Assembly (NCBI RefSeq): GCF_003008515.1
Contig: NZ_CP027668.1
Span: 1,108,001-1,172,000 of the forward strand
DNA: 64,000 bases
Origin: Phreatobacter cathodiphilus
GTDB lineage: Bacteria > Pseudomonadota > Alphaproteobacteria > Rhizobiales > Phreatobacteraceae
Direction: 5' to 3'
Of the stretch, positions 48,538 through 57,891 are shown piece by piece. Within the stretch, counting starts at the first letter, position 1; each line of letters begins with the position of its first letter. The notes beneath the pieces are model-generated. The model did not search any database, was not told where the DNA came from, and worked only from the letters and a program-made list of their open reading frames with translations. The position numbers and the translations under genes were made by a program.

Positions 48538-49014
48538 TCACCGCCCCTCGAAATCCCCGTATCCCAGCCGGTCGAGAAAGCCCTGGAGGATGTAGGCGGC
48601 GGCCATCTTGTCGACGAGCTCGGCCCGCCGGGCCCGCGAGGCGTCGGCCTCCAGCAGCGTGCGCGTCACCGCCGCCGTCGACATGCGCTCGTCCCAGAAG
48701 ACGATGGGCAGCGCGGTCTTCGGCACGAGGTTGCGCACGAAGGCGCGGGTCGACTGGGCGCGCGGCCCCTCCGTGCCGTCCATGTTCTTCGGCAGGCCGA
48801 TCACCAGTGCCCCGGCGTCGTGCGTCTCGGCGAGGGCGAGGAGCGCCGCGACGTCGGGCGTGAACTTCACCCGCCTGATGGTCTCCAGCGGCGTCGCGAT
48901 GGTCCACATCACGTCGGAGAGCGCGAGGCCGATGGTCTTGGTGCCGAGGTCGATGCCGATGAGGCGCCGCCCGGTGCCGACCAGGCCGCGGATGTCGGCG
49001 ATGTCGGCGATCAA
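48538..49014 (-). CDS. ruvX: Holliday junction resolvase-like RuvX (YqgF)
   Basis: An RNase H-like fold of 158 residues: RLIGIDLGTKTIGLALSD (first Asp), ALVIGLPKNMDGTEGP and VFWDERMSTAAV. It is implicated in 16S rRNA processing and resolvase-like activity. The TTG start at 49014 overlaps the upstream gene stop by four bases (TTGA), so it is coupled to that gene. Confidence 0.92.
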   Translation of the reverse strand: MIADIADIRGLVGTGRRLIGIDLGTKTIGLALSDVMWTIATPLETIRRVKFTPDVAALLALAETHDAGALVIGLPKNMDGTEGPRAQSTRAFVRNLVPKTALPIVFWDERMSTAAVTRTLLEADASRARRAELVDKMAAAYILQGFLDRLGYGDFEGR

Positions 49015-49415
49015 GACGCCGCCTCCCCGGTACTGGCCTTCACCTCGGCGGCGCGGTCGAGGACGAAACGGGCGTAGCGGTCGGGATGCTCGCTGCGGAA
49101 TCGCTCCAGCGCCTCGGCGGCGGCGGTGCGGGCGCTCGCGGCGCGCCGCTCCTTGACGGCCTCGATCTTGGCGGCGGCCTCCCGCAGCTTCGCCTCGGCG
49201 CCGGCCGCCTTCGCGGGATCGCCGTCGCGCTGGGCGAGCAGCATCTCGGTCAGCCAGCCGATCTGCCGCCCGAAGCTCGCGACGTCGCGGATCACCTCGG
49301 TCTCGATGTCGGGCGAGCCCTGGTAGTTGATCGTCACGTTCGATGCACCCCAGCCCGGCAGGATGCTTTGGCTCAGGGTGCTGGGGACAAGCTGCGCGAA
49401 AGGCCAGGCGGTCAT
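49011..49415 (-). CDS. Conserved-looking hypothetical protein with C-terminal helices
   Basis: A 134-residue protein beginning [23 protein letters not shown]. It has a beta-like N-terminus ([18 protein letters not shown]) followed by a long Ala/Glu/Arg-rich helical region ([21 protein letters not shown]). No domain was recognised. It overlaps ruvX by four bases and is probably co-transcribed with it. Confidence 0.6.
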   Translation of the reverse strand: MTAWPFAQLVPSTLSQSILPGWGASNVTINYQGSPDIETEVIRDVASFGRQIGWLTEMLLAQRDGDPAKAAGAEAKLREAAAKIEAVKERRAASARTAAAEALERFRSEHPDRYARFVLDRAAEVKASTGEAAS

Positions 49416-49501
49416 GGTCGTTCTCCGGCTTTGCCTGTGAAAGCCTTCACTCTACAACGGGCCCGACGGCACTTCTCAGCGCTTTTTCGAAAGGAACGAC
49501 C

Positions 49502-50200
49502 ATGAAGCTCACCTGGCTCGGCCACTCGGCCTTTCGTCTCGATTTCGGCTCCTCCGTGGTGCTGATCGACCCGTTCCTCACCGGCAATCCGTCCTTCACC
49601 GGCGATCGGGCCGAGGCCGTTGCCGGGGCGACCCACATCCTCCTCACCCACGGCCATGCCGACCATGTCGGCGACACCCTCGCCATTGCCCAGGAGACCG
49701 GCGCCAAGGTGGTCACCAACTACGACCTCTGCATGTATCTGGCGAACAAGGGCCTCAAGGCCTTCGACCCGATGAACTGCGGCGGGACCACCGACCAGGG
49801 CGACTTCACGGTAACCCTGACCAATGCGCTGCACTCCTCCTGCGACTTCCACGACGGGGTGAGCCATGCGCTCGGCAATCCCAACGGGCTGATCGTCAAG
49901 CAGAAGGGCGGGGTGGTGCTCTACGCCATGGGCGACACCGACATGATGCCGGACATGGGCCTCATCGCCGAGTACCACAAGCCGACCCACGCCCTGGTGC
50001 CGATCGGCGACCGCTTCACCATGGGCGGCGACGCCGCCGCCTTCGCCTGCAAGAAGTTCTTCCGGTTCGACACGGTGGTGCCCTGCCACTACGCGACTTT
50101 CGGCCTGCTCGACCAGACGGCCGACAAGTTCGTCGCGGGCATGGCGGGCTCGAAGACCAAGGTGGCGGTGCCGAAGTCGGGCGGGAGCGTGATGTTCTGA
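49502..50200 (+). CDS. UPF0173 metallo-beta-lactamase-fold hydrolase
   Basis: A 232-residue protein with [15 protein letters not shown], the metal-binding HGHADHVGD, further metal residues in [12 protein letters not shown], and [14 protein letters not shown]. The family is uncharacterised but retains the dinuclear zinc site of MBL-fold hydrolases. The ribosome site AAAGGAACG precedes it. It stands alone, convergent with folE across a repeat. Confidence 0.9.
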   Translation: MKLTWLGHSAFRLDFGSSVVLIDPFLTGNPSFTGDRAEAVAGATHILLTHGHADHVGDTLAIAQETGAKVVTNYDLCMYLANKGLKAFDPMNCGGTTDQGDFTVTLTNALHSSCDFHDGVSHALGNPNGLIVKQKGGVVLYAMGDTDMMPDMGLIAEYHKPTHALVPIGDRFTMGGDAAAFACKKFFRFDTVVPCHYATFGLLDQTADKFVAGMAGSKTKVAVPKSGGSVMF

Positions 50201-50219
50201 GGGATCGGGGCAGGGTGCC

Positions 50220-50266
50220 CCTCACCCTTACCCTTTCCCCGCTGGCGGGGAGAGGGGAGGGTGAGG
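50220..50266. repeat. REP-like imperfect inverted repeat
   Basis: CCTCACCCTTACCC...CCCCGC-TGGC-GGGG...GGGAGGGTGAGG forms a long imperfect hairpin between the convergent UPF0173 and folE genes. The motif (GCTGGCGGGGAGAGGGGA-type) is, from memory, a common dispersed repeat in Rhizobiales. Confidence 0.6.
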
Positions 50267-50311
50267 CGCCCGTTCGCGGTGAGGGCCGTGGGGCGACCCG
50301 CAAACCACCCC

Positions 50312-50941
50312 TCAGCGGAAGCCGCGGATCATCTGCATGAACCGCGCCTGCTCGGACGCATCGTCCTTGAACAGGCCGGTAAAGCCGGTGGTGATGGTCG
50401 AGACGCCCTGCTTCTGCACGCCGCGCATCGACATGCACATGTGCTCGGCTTCCACGAGGACGGCGAGGCCGCGGGGCTTGAGGCTCTCCTCGATGGCGCC
50501 GACGATCTCCGCCGTCATGTTCTCCTGCGTCTGCAGGCGGCGGGCATAGATGTCGACCACCTTGGCGAGCTTGGAGAGGCCCACCACACCCTCGCGCGGG
50601 TAATAGGCGATGTGCGCCCGGCCACTGATCGGCACGATGTGGTGCTCGCAATGGGAGAAGAAGGGAATGTCGCGAACGAGGACGACGTCGCCGTAGCCGC
50701 CGACCTCCTCGAAGACGGTGCCGAGCTCCTTGGCGGCCGACTGGCCATAGCCGCGGAACAGATCCTCCCAGGCCTTGACCATGCGCCGCGGCGTCGCGAC
50801 CAGTCCCTCCCTGTCGGGATCGTCACCCACCCATTCGATCAGGGTGCGAACGGCGGCTTCGGCCTCTTCGCGGGTGGGACGGCGGCGGCGCGGAGCCTCC
50901 GATCCCTTCTGGAGGGGAAGGGACGTGACGACGGCATCCAT
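50312..50941 (-). CDS. folE: GTP cyclohydrolase I
   Basis: Converts GTP to 7,8-dihydroneopterin triphosphate for folate. The 209-residue protein has zinc ligands in [14 protein letters not shown] (Cys, His) and EHMCMSMRG (Cys), plus [22 protein letters not shown]. The N-terminus is a basic extension ([17 protein letters not shown]). It is divergent from the IscU-like gene. Confidence 0.95.
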   Translation of the reverse strand: MDAVVTSLPLQKGSEAPRRRRPTREEAEAAVRTLIEWVGDDPDREGLVATPRRMVKAWEDLFRGYGQSAAKELGTVFEEVGGYGDVVLVRDIPFFSHCEHHIVPISGRAHIAYYPREGVVGLSKLAKVVDIYARRLQTQENMTAEIVGAIEESLKPRGLAVLVEAEHMCMSMRGVQKQGVSTITTGFTGLFKDDASEQARFMQMIRGFR

Positions 50942-51170
50942 CAGACTAAAACTCCGGTCTTGGAACGTTTCCCAGCTACGCCTCGTGACAACGTTTCAGA
51001 CCGGCTTCCGAGCCCGTGGACACGGTGCGACAGAGTGTCGCGATCTTGACGCTGCCCATCGATAACCCGGTCTGGTGCCGGGCTTTAATGCCTCGATGCG
51101 ACGCATATATGATGAGGAGGCCTGAACGCGCCATGAACAGCCGTTCATCTTGGCCCCTGGAGCGCCCGCC

Positions 51171-51620
51171 GTGCTGGACGACGTCTACAACAAGCGCATT
51201 CTCGAACTCGCCGCGACCATTCCGCGGCTGGGTCGGCTGGCCGCGCCGGACGGGTCGGCCACCGCCCATTCCAGGCTCTGCGGCTCGACGGTGACTGTGG
51301 ATCTCGCCCTCGACGGCGACGTGGTCACCGACTTCGCCCACGACGTGAAGGCCTGCGCGCTCGGCCAGGCCTCCTCCTCGCTGATGGCGCGGCACGTGGT
51401 GGGTTCGACGGTCGGGGAGTTGCGGGCGCTGCGCGAGGACGTCCGCCGCATGCTGAAGGAGAACGGCCCGGCTCCCGCCGGCAAATGGGCCGACCTCGCG
51501 GTGCTCGAGCCGGTGCGCGACTTCAAGGCGCGCCACGCCTCGACGCTCCTCACCTTCGATGCGGTGGTCGACGCCATCGCCCGCGCCGAGGCGGCCCGTC
51601 TTCCGGCCGCCGCACAGTGA
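51171..51620 (+). CDS. IscU/NifU-like iron-sulfur scaffold homologue
   Basis: A 149-residue protein of the IscU fold: VYNKRILELAATIPRLGRL at the N-terminus, Cys37 in RLCGSTVTVDL and Cys62 in KACALGQASSSLMA. The third scaffold cysteine, expected near residue 123, is replaced (ARHASTLL), and the Asp after the first Cys is Ser. It may therefore hold or deliver clusters differently from IscU. The GTG at 51171 has GGAG eight bases upstream. It overlaps yidD by four bases. Confidence 0.82.
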   Translation: MLDDVYNKRILELAATIPRLGRLAAPDGSATAHSRLCGSTVTVDLALDGDVVTDFAHDVKACALGQASSSLMARHVVGSTVGELRALREDVRRMLKENGPAPAGKWADLAVLEPVRDFKARHASTLLTFDAVVDAIARAEAARLPAAAQ

Positions 51621-51988
51621 ATTCGGGCGGTGAGCTCGATCGCCTGTTCGGCGATCTCAGGCCGCAGCGATGGCCGCGTCTCGCCGGTCACGGTCTGATC
51701 CGCACCTATCAGCTCACGATTTCCATGCTGGTCGGCCGCTGGTGCCGCCACCTGCCCACCTGTTCGGCCTATATGGACGAGGCGGTGCTGCGCCACGGCC
51801 TGTGGGCGGGGGGCTGGATGGGCCTCGCGCGGCTCTGCCGCTGCCATCCCTACGGCACGTCCGGCATCGACAATCCGCCGGCGGAGAAGCCTGAGGGTGT
51901 GCGTTGGTATCTGCCCTGGCGCTACGGCCGGTGGCGCTGGCGGCGCGGCGGCCCGATCTGCGAAGCCGTCATGCCGAAGACGCGGTGA
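51617..51988 (+). CDS. yidD: Membrane protein insertion efficiency factor YidD
   Basis: A small membrane-associated protein helping YidC-dependent insertion. Of 123 residues, the core GLIRTYQLTISMLVGRWCRHLPTCSAYMDEAVLRHGLWAGGW and RCHPYGTSGIDNPP is the YidD signature. The GTG start overlaps the previous stop (GTGA). The C-terminus is basic and Trp/Arg-rich. Confidence 0.92.
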   Translation: MNSGGELDRLFGDLRPQRWPRLAGHGLIRTYQLTISMLVGRWCRHLPTCSAYMDEAVLRHGLWAGGWMGLARLCRCHPYGTSGIDNPPAEKPEGVRWYLPWRYGRWRWRRGGPICEAVMPKTR

Positions 51989-52020
51989 GGGCCGGATCCG
52001 CCGAGGGGCGGCTCCGGCCC
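51989..52020. terminator. Long hairpin after yidD
   Basis: GGGCCGGATCCGCC-GAGG-GGCGGCTCCGGCCC has 14-base arms with one mismatch, directly following the yidD stop and facing the convergent DUF3309 gene. No T-tract follows. Confidence 0.5.
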
Positions 52021-52027
52021 TGCGGGC

Positions 52028-52192
52028 CTACAGGCGTCCCATCAGCACCAGGATCAGCACGATCACCAGAACCAGGCCGAGACCGCCGCCGCCGTAGTAG
52101 CCGGTGCCGTAGAAGGGCCCGCCGCCGATGCCGCTGAAGCCGCCCAGCAGGGCGAGGACGAGAAGGATGAGAAGGATGGTGCCGAGTGACAT
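52028..52192 (-). CDS. DUF3309-family small membrane protein
   Basis: A 54-residue protein MSLGTILLILLVLALLGGFSG..., two hydrophobic segments around a Gly/Tyr-rich loop (GTGYYGGGGLG), ending LMGRL. This is the compact DUF3309 pattern. An EcfG-like promoter (GGAAC-N17-GGTT) lies just upstream, suggesting general stress induction. Confidence 0.8.
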   Translation of the reverse strand: MSLGTILLILLVLALLGGFSGIGGGPFYGTGYYGGGGLGLVLVIVLILVLMGRL

Positions 52193-52219
52193 GAGTGGTG
52201 CCTCCGTGTTGCCGGCATC

Positions 52220-52245
52220 AACCCACCATTTGGCCCGCTTGTTCC
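52220..52245 (-). promoter_or_regulatory. EcfG-like promoter of the DUF3309 gene
   Basis: On the minus strand GGAAC (52245-52241) is followed after 17 bases by GGTT (52223-52220). The -35 is perfect and the -10 has GTT with G in place of C. The start codon is 28 bases downstream of the -10. Confidence 0.5.
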
Positions 52246-52428
52246 CGCTCCCCCGGTAAGCCGGTCCCGTCGCCGGCCCGCCGATGAGGTTTTGCAATCG
52301 GCCCGCGGCTCGGTTATCTCCGTGACGCGCCCGGCTGATGCCGCCCTGTGACGGCAAATCTGCCGGCGTCTTCGTCCCGACCATCAGCCCCTTACCTGCT
52401 CCGTCGGCAGGAGTGAGCGGAGAGATCC

Positions 52429-54399
52429 ATGCCTGTCCTGACCTTCCCCGATGGCGCCCAGCGTTCCTATGACGCCGGCGTCTCCAGCCTCGACGTCGCC
52501 AAGGCCATCGCGCCATCCCTCGCCAAGCGCTCCATCGCCGCCAAGCTCGACGGCGTCGTCGTCGACCTCGCCGACCCCATTCCCGGCGATGCCAAGATCG
52601 AATTCGTCACCCGCGACAGCCCCGAGGCGCTGGAGCTCATCCGCCACGACGCCGCCCACGTGATGGCGGAGGCGGTGCAGAAGCTCTGGCCGGGCACCCA
52701 GGTGACCATCGGCCCGGTCATCGAGAACGGCTTCTATTACGACTTCTTCCGCAACGAGCCCTTCACCCCGGAGGACTTCGCCGCCATCGAAGCGGAGATG
52801 CGCAAGATCATCGCCGCCAACAAGCCCTTCACCAAGCGCGTTGTGTCGCGCGAGGAGGCGATGCAGATCTTCCGCGACAAGGGCGAGGCCTTCAAGGTCG
52901 AGCTGGTCGAGGCGATCCCCGCCGGCCAGGAGATCAAGCTCTACGACCAGGGCGGCTGGTTCGACCTCTGCCGCGGCCCGCACATGGCCTCCACCGGCCA
53001 GATCGGCAATTCCTTCAAGCTGATGAAGGTGGCCGGCGCCTACTGGCGCGGCGATTCCACCAAGCCGATGCTGACCCGCATCTATGCCACCGCCTTCCGC
53101 ACCGACGAGGAGCTCAAGGCCTATCTCACCATGCTCGAGGAGGCGGAGAAGCGCGACCATCGCCGGCTCGGCCGCGAGATGGACCTCTTCCACTTCCAGG
53201 AGGAGGGGCCGGGCGTCGTCTTCTGGCACCCCAAGGGCTGGTCGATGTTCCAGACCCTGGTGGCCTATATGCGCCGCCGCCTCGCCGAGCACGGCTATGA
53301 CGAGGTCAACGCGCCGCAGCTCCTCGACAAGTCGCTGTGGGAGACCTCGGGACACTGGGGCTGGTACCGCGAGAACATGTTCGCGGCCCAGTCCGCTGGC
53401 GACGAGGCCGAGGACAAGCGCTGGTTCGCCATCAAGCCGATGAACTGCCCGGGCCATGTGCAGATCTTCAAGCATGGCTTGAAGTCCTACCGTGATCTAC
53501 CGATGAAACTTGCGGAATTCGGCGTCGTCCATCGCTACGAGCCCTCCGGCGCGCTGCACGGCCTGATGCGCGTGCGCGGCTTCACGCAGGACGATGCCCA
53601 CGTCTTCTGCACCGACGAGCAGCTCGAGGCCGAGTGCATCCGGATCAACGACCTGATCCTGACCACCTATGCCGATTTCGGCTTCGACGAGATCGTCGTG
53701 AAGCTCTCGACCCGCCCGGAGAAGCGCGTCGGCGCCGATGCCTTGTGGGATCGCGCGGAGAGCGTCATGGGCAAGGTGCTGGAGAAAATCGCCAGCCAGT
53801 CCGGCGGGCGCATCAAGACCGCCATCAATCCGGGCGAGGGTGCCTTCTACGGGCCGAAGTTCGAATATGTGCTGCGCGACGCCATCGGCCGCGACTGGCA
53901 GTGCGGCACCACCCAGGTCGACTTCAACCTCCCCGAGCGCTTCGGCGCCTTCTACATCGGTGCCGACGGCGAGAAGACCCCGCCGGTTATGGTCCACCGC
54001 GCCATCTGCGGCTCGATGGAGCGCTTCATCGGCATCCTCATCGAGAACTATGCGGGGGCCTTCCCCTTCTGGTTCGCGCCCAAGCAGGTGGTGATCGCCC
54101 CGATCACCTCCGAGGCCGACGACTACGCGCTGGAGGTGCTCGCCGCCTGCCGCAAGGCGGGGCTCCGGGCCGATGCCGACCTGCGCAACGAAAAGATCTC
54201 CTACAAGGTGCGCGAGCACTCGCTGCAGAAGATCCCGGTCATCCTCGCCGTCGGCAAGAAGGAGGCGGCCGAGCGCACCGTCTCCGTCCGCCGCTTCGGC
54301 AGCCAGGCGCAGGAGACGCTGTCGCTCGACGTGCTGGTGGCGCAACTGAAGGACGAGGCCACCCCGCCGGACGTGCGGCGCGCCCAGGCGGCGGAGTAG
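52429..54399 (+). CDS. thrS: Threonyl-tRNA synthetase
   Basis: A class II synthetase of 656 residues: TGS domain (residues 1-65), the editing domain with [16 protein letters not shown] and the [12 protein letters not shown] motif, the catalytic core ([56 protein letters not shown]) and the anticodon-binding domain. All class II motifs and the editing site are present. The start has GGAGAG upstream. Confidence 0.97.
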   Translation: MPVLTFPDGAQRSYDAGVSSLDVAKAIAPSLAKRSIAAKLDGVVVDLADPIPGDAKIEFVTRDSPEALELIRHDAAHVMAEAVQKLWPGTQVTIGPVIENGFYYDFFRNEPFTPEDFAAIEAEMRKIIAANKPFTKRVVSREEAMQIFRDKGEAFKVELVEAIPAGQEIKLYDQGGWFDLCRGPHMASTGQIGNSFKLMKVAGAYWRGDSTKPMLTRIYATAFRTDEELKAYLTMLEEAEKRDHRRLGREMDLFHFQEEGPGVVFWHPKGWSMFQTLVAYMRRRLAEHGYDEVNAPQLLDKSLWETSGHWGWYRENMFAAQSAGDEAEDKRWFAIKPMNCPGHVQIFKHGLKSYRDLPMKLAEFGVVHRYEPSGALHGLMRVRGFTQDDAHVFCTDEQLEAECIRINDLILTTYADFGFDEIVVKLSTRPEKRVGADALWDRAESVMGKVLEKIASQSGGRIKTAINPGEGAFYGPKFEYVLRDAIGRDWQCGTTQVDFNLPERFGAFYIGADGEKTPPVMVHRAICGSMERFIGILIENYAGAFPFWFAPKQVVIAPITSEADDYALEVLAACRKAGLRADADLRNEKISYKVREHSLQKIPVILAVGKKEAAERTVSVRRFGSQAQETLSLDVLVAQLKDEATPPDVRRAQAAE

Positions 54400-54434
54400 G
54401 GCGGGCATTCAGCCGCCAGGCCCGACCTGGTCGT

Positions 54435-54459
54435 CATGCCCGGCCTTGTCCCGGGCATG
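54435..54459. repeat. Short palindromic repeat (REP-like)
   Basis: CATGCCCGG-CCTTGTC-CCGGGCATG has perfect 9-base arms and sits between the convergent thrS and the following minus-strand gene. The motif is a familiar dispersed intergenic element in Rhizobiales (from memory). Confidence 0.65.
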
Positions 54460-54489
54460 AGATAAGTGGGGCAGTGCTTTGGCCTGCGC

Positions 54490-55572
54490 CTACCGCGCCA
54501 CGACCTCGATGTTCTGGTCCTTGCCCGCTTCCACCGTGAAGCGCTTGTTGAACACCCGGCCCTCGTGGCGGGCGATGGCGAGGTACTCGCCCTCCTGGAG
54601 CACCATGGAGGGGAAGGCGCCGATCGATTCCTTGATCACGTCGCCGCCCGGCGTCAGCACGGTCCAGGCGGCGTTGCCGATGGCTTCGCCCCCCTCGCGC
54701 TGCTGCACCAGCTTGAGGCTGACATTGGCGGCCCGGTGCTGGATCGTCGCGTCCGTCACCTGCCCGGCGCGGATGCGCAGGTCGGCGCGGATCGTCGCGT
54801 TGGCGTCGCCGTAGATGGAGACGACGTGGTAGGTGCCCTCCGGCAGGGCGATCAGGTCGCCCGCCGGCGCCTGGCGCAGCACCAGCCTCGGCTCGCCGCC
54901 GTCGAACAGGCCGCCGGCGAAGATGTCGAAGGAAAGCCGGGCGTTGCGGATCTGGCTCTCGCCGACCTTACCGACGAGGCGCACCGCCCCGGCGTTCATG
55001 ACGATGCTCTCGCGATAGGGCTCGGTGCCGATCCGCAGGCGCTTCGTCTGGGCGAAGGTGCCGAAGGCGACGTGCATGATGTAATTGCCCGGCCTGAGCG
55101 CGAAGACCGGCGCGGCGTCGCGGGATTCCGCCACCAGCGCGAAGGCACCGCTGGCCTCGGGCGTGTCGGAGAAGATGCGCCAGTGCAGCCCGTCCCGCAC
55201 ATATTGCCCGCCCTGGCGGTAGCGCGCGTCGAGCGCCACCGCCGTGCGGTCGGCGAATTGCGGCGGCAGGCCGGGGCTGCCGGGAAGGCCCGGCATGGTC
55301 GGCATCAGCGCCGGCGGCCCGCCCATCTGCGGGGTGAAGGGCGTCGCGCCGTCCGGCAGGGTGAAGAACGGGGTGGCGGCGCCCCCCGGCATGTGCCGGC
55401 GGCGGCGCTGCTGCGGTTCGGTGGCGATCGGCGGCAGGTCGGAATGGGGCGTGGGAGTGATGCGCGGCAGCGGCGGGCGCTCGAATCCCTGCGCCGCCGC
55501 CTCGCCCGCGGCGAGGCCCAATACCGCGGCGACGACGGCCGCGGCGACGAGCGGTCTCCGGGCCCGGGTCAT
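54490..55572 (-). CDS. Secreted protein with beta-rich repeated domains, unknown function
   Basis: A 360-residue protein with a Sec signal (MTRARRPLVAAAVVAAVLGLAAGEAAAQG). A disordered Pro-rich segment to about residue 105 is followed by several beta-sandwich-like segments resembling carboxypeptidase-regulatory/PEGA repeats: LRPGNYIMHVAFGTF, LPEGTYHVVSIYG and LQEGEYLAIARHEG. Each repeat has the x-L-x-E/P-G-x-Y pattern. It may be an envelope structural or adhesion protein. Confidence 0.65.
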   Translation of the reverse strand: MTRARRPLVAAAVVAAVLGLAAGEAAAQGFERPPLPRITPTPHSDLPPIATEPQQRRRRHMPGGAATPFFTLPDGATPFTPQMGGPPALMPTMPGLPGSPGLPPQFADRTAVALDARYRQGGQYVRDGLHWRIFSDTPEASGAFALVAESRDAAPVFALRPGNYIMHVAFGTFAQTKRLRIGTEPYRESIVMNAGAVRLVGKVGESQIRNARLSFDIFAGGLFDGGEPRLVLRQAPAGDLIALPEGTYHVVSIYGDANATIRADLRIRAGQVTDATIQHRAANVSLKLVQQREGGEAIGNAAWTVLTPGGDVIKESIGAFPSMVLQEGEYLAIARHEGRVFNKRFTVEAGKDQNIEVVAR

Positions 55573-55738
55573 GCGTCGATCCAGCTCATGCGTCGATCAT
55601 CTCGCGTCCGATTATGGCTCTTTTTGGTGCGCCCGTCCGCCGGGTGCAAGCGGCCTGCCGGCAAGTCCTGCGCTTTGTCCCCTTGGCGAAGGCGGGGAAC
55701 TTGCCTAGTTGGGAACGCGGCCCGCCCCGAGGATCAGC

Positions 55739-56311
55739 ATGCCCGTCCAATCCGCTCTCGTCGACCACCTCACGACCCGCCGTTCCACGCCCTTCGCCCT
55801 CATGAAGGCGCCGGGCCCGGACGCGGCGACGCTCGAGGCCATGCTGACCGTCGCCGCCCGCGTGCCCGACCACGGCAAGCTCGCGCCCTGGCGCTTCATC
55901 GTCATCGACGCGGCGGCCGGCGCGACGCTCGGCGCCGAGATCGAGCGTCTCGTTCTCGCCGACGATCCGGCCGCCGACCCGAAGAGGGTGGAGATCGACC
56001 GCGGCCGTTTCACCCGCGCGCCCGTCTGCGTCGCCGTCGTCTCGCGCGCCGCGCCTCACCCGAAGATCCCCGAATGGGAGCAGGTGCTCTCCGCCGGCGC
56101 CGTCTGCCTCAACCTCCTCCACGCCGCGAGCGCCTACGGCTTCGGCGGCAACTGGGTCACCGAATGGCCCGCCTACGACCGCCGCGTCCTCGACCGTCTC
56201 GGCCTCGCGGCCGGCGAAACGATCGCCGGCTTCGTCCATATCGGCACCCCCGAGGCGAAGGCGGAAGACCGCCAGCGCCCGGACATGGCCGCCATCGTCA
56301 CACGTCTCTGA
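55739..56311 (+). CDS. Nitroreductase-family protein (YdjA-like)
   Basis: An FMN-dependent oxidoreductase of 190 residues: TTRRSTPFALMKAPGP for FMN phosphate binding, ARVPDHGKLAPWRFIVI, and GFGGNWVTEWPAYDRRV near the C-terminus, as in YdjA-type minimal nitroreductases. The start is the ATG at 55739 after an AGGATC site. It is followed 10 bp later by a flavin reductase-like gene, and the pair may exchange flavin. Confidence 0.87.
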   Translation: MPVQSALVDHLTTRRSTPFALMKAPGPDAATLEAMLTVAARVPDHGKLAPWRFIVIDAAAGATLGAEIERLVLADDPAADPKRVEIDRGRFTRAPVCVAVVSRAAPHPKIPEWEQVLSAGAVCLNLLHAASAYGFGGNWVTEWPAYDRRVLDRLGLAAGETIAGFVHIGTPEAKAEDRQRPDMAAIVTRL

Positions 56312-56321
56312 GGGCTGATCC

Positions 56322-56951
56322 ATGCATTACAACGTCACCGCGGCCGACCACGGTCTTCCCTTCGACCCCTTCAAGGCGATCGTCTCGCCGCGGCCGATCG
56401 GCTGGATCACCTCCATCGACAAGGACGGGCGCGTGAACTGCTCGCCCTATTCCTTCTTCAACGCCATCTCCGACAAGCCGCACATGGTCTGTTTCGGCTC
56501 CGGCGGCCGCAAGGACGCGCTCGCCTTCGCCGAGGAGACGGGCGAGTTCACCTGCTCTTTCGTCTCCTGGGATCTCCGCGACGCGATGAACGCCACCTCC
56601 GCGCCGCTGCCGCGCGGCGAGAACGAGATGGAGTTCGCCGGGATCGAGGCGGCGCCCTCGGTCTTCGTCAAGCCGCCGCGGGTCAAGGCCTCGCCGGCCG
56701 CGCTCGAGTGCAAGTGGCTGCAGACCGTGCCGCTGACCTCGCTCGAGGGCGTGACGAGCTATCACCTCGTCATCGGCCAGGTGGTCGGCATCTACATCAA
56801 TGACGACTTCATCAAGGACGGCATCGTCGACACCGGCCGCATGCACCCCGTCATGCGCGGCGGCTACGACCAGTATTTCCAGGTCGGCTCCGAGCAGATG
56901 TTCAAGATGACCCGCCCGCCCGGCGGCGGCAATTTCAACGAGCGGCGCTGA
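56322..56951 (+). CDS. Flavin reductase-like (FMN-binding split barrel) protein
   Basis: A 209-residue protein with AIVSPRPIGWITSIDKDGRVNCSPYSFFNAIS, the flavin reductase/DIM6-NTAB signature, and a C-terminal HPVMRGGYDQYFQV typical of this subgroup. It binds FMN and may reduce or carry it. It lies 10 bp downstream of the nitroreductase gene, probably as one operon. Confidence 0.88.
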   Translation: MHYNVTAADHGLPFDPFKAIVSPRPIGWITSIDKDGRVNCSPYSFFNAISDKPHMVCFGSGGRKDALAFAEETGEFTCSFVSWDLRDAMNATSAPLPRGENEMEFAGIEAAPSVFVKPPRVKASPAALECKWLQTVPLTSLEGVTSYHLVIGQVVGIYINDDFIKDGIVDTGRMHPVMRGGYDQYFQVGSEQMFKMTRPPGGGNFNERR

Positions 56952-56975
56952 GCCGGGGAGGGCGCTCCCGCGCCC

Positions 56976-57779
56976 TCAACTGCCCTCGTCGGGGATGTTC
57001 AGCACGGTGCCGCAGGCCTTGCAGCACACGGCATCGGGCTCGTGGCGCTGCAGGCCGCAGGTCGGGCAGGCGAAGCGGACCTTCACCGGGCGGAACAGGA
57101 CCTGCGCCAGGCGCAGGAACAGCGTCACCCCGAAGATCATGATCAGCACGGAGATGAGCCGCCCGCCCGTGCCGTGCAGGGTGATGTCGCCGTAGCCCGT
57201 GGTCGTCAGCGAGGTGACGGTGAAATAGAGCGCGTCGACATAGTTGGCGATGCCGGCATTGGTGCGGTGCTGCGTCTCGTAGACGAGACCGGTCATGACG
57301 AAGATGAAGACGCAGAGATTGGTCGCCGCGAAGATGACCTCCTGGTTGCGCCGGAAGAAGGCGCTGTCGCCGCGCAGCTGCTTGACGAGCTGGTAGGTGC
57401 GCATCAGGCGCAGCGTGCGCAGCACCCTCAGGAAGCCGCCGCCCTCACCGACGATGGGAGCGAGGAAGGAGACGATGGCGACGAGGTCGGCCCAGGTCAG
57501 CGGGTGCGACAATTCGCGCCAGGGGCGGCGGGCGATCCACAGCCGCGCGCTGAAATCGGCGAGCAGCCCCAGTCCGACGATGAAATCCACCACCTCGACG
57601 GTGATGTGACGCGGCATGAAGCTGGTCGCCACGACGAAGGCGATGGTGGTGACGTCGAAGGCGAGCAGGGCGTAGCGGAAGCGCTCGCCCGCCTCGTTGT
57701 CGTCCTCGTAGAGTGCCCGCACCCGCTCCTTCCAGGGGCGGGGCAGGGGGCCTTCGGCGGGGCTTGCTGATGAGGTCAT
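56976..57779 (-). CDS. Potassium-type voltage-gated-like channel with C-terminal zinc ribbon
   Basis: A 267-residue protein. An S1-S4-like domain is followed by an S4 with regularly spaced Arg (RVLRTLRLMRTYQLVKQLR), a pore with selectivity filter TTTGYGD and a last helix VLIMIFGVTLFLRLAQ. The C-terminus adds CPTCGLQRHEPDAVCCKACG, a two-CxxC zinc ribbon that may sense metal or redox state. The start is the ATG at 57779. It is divergent from the BMP-type gene. Confidence 0.85.
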   Translation of the reverse strand: MTSSASPAEGPLPRPWKERVRALYEDDNEAGERFRYALLAFDVTTIAFVVATSFMPRHITVEVVDFIVGLGLLADFSARLWIARRPWRELSHPLTWADLVAIVSFLAPIVGEGGGFLRVLRTLRLMRTYQLVKQLRGDSAFFRRNQEVIFAATNLCVFIFVMTGLVYETQHRTNAGIANYVDALYFTVTSLTTTGYGDITLHGTGGRLISVLIMIFGVTLFLRLAQVLFRPVKVRFACPTCGLQRHEPDAVCCKACGTVLNIPDEGS

Positions 57780-57891
57780 GGGGTCCGGCGGCACGTATCG
57801 GACCATCTCGCCCGAAACACTTGATCGCCGCAAGCCGCCGCGCCACCATTCGCCTTCACGGCCGGTCCGGCCATTCGCAAGGGGCGTCACC

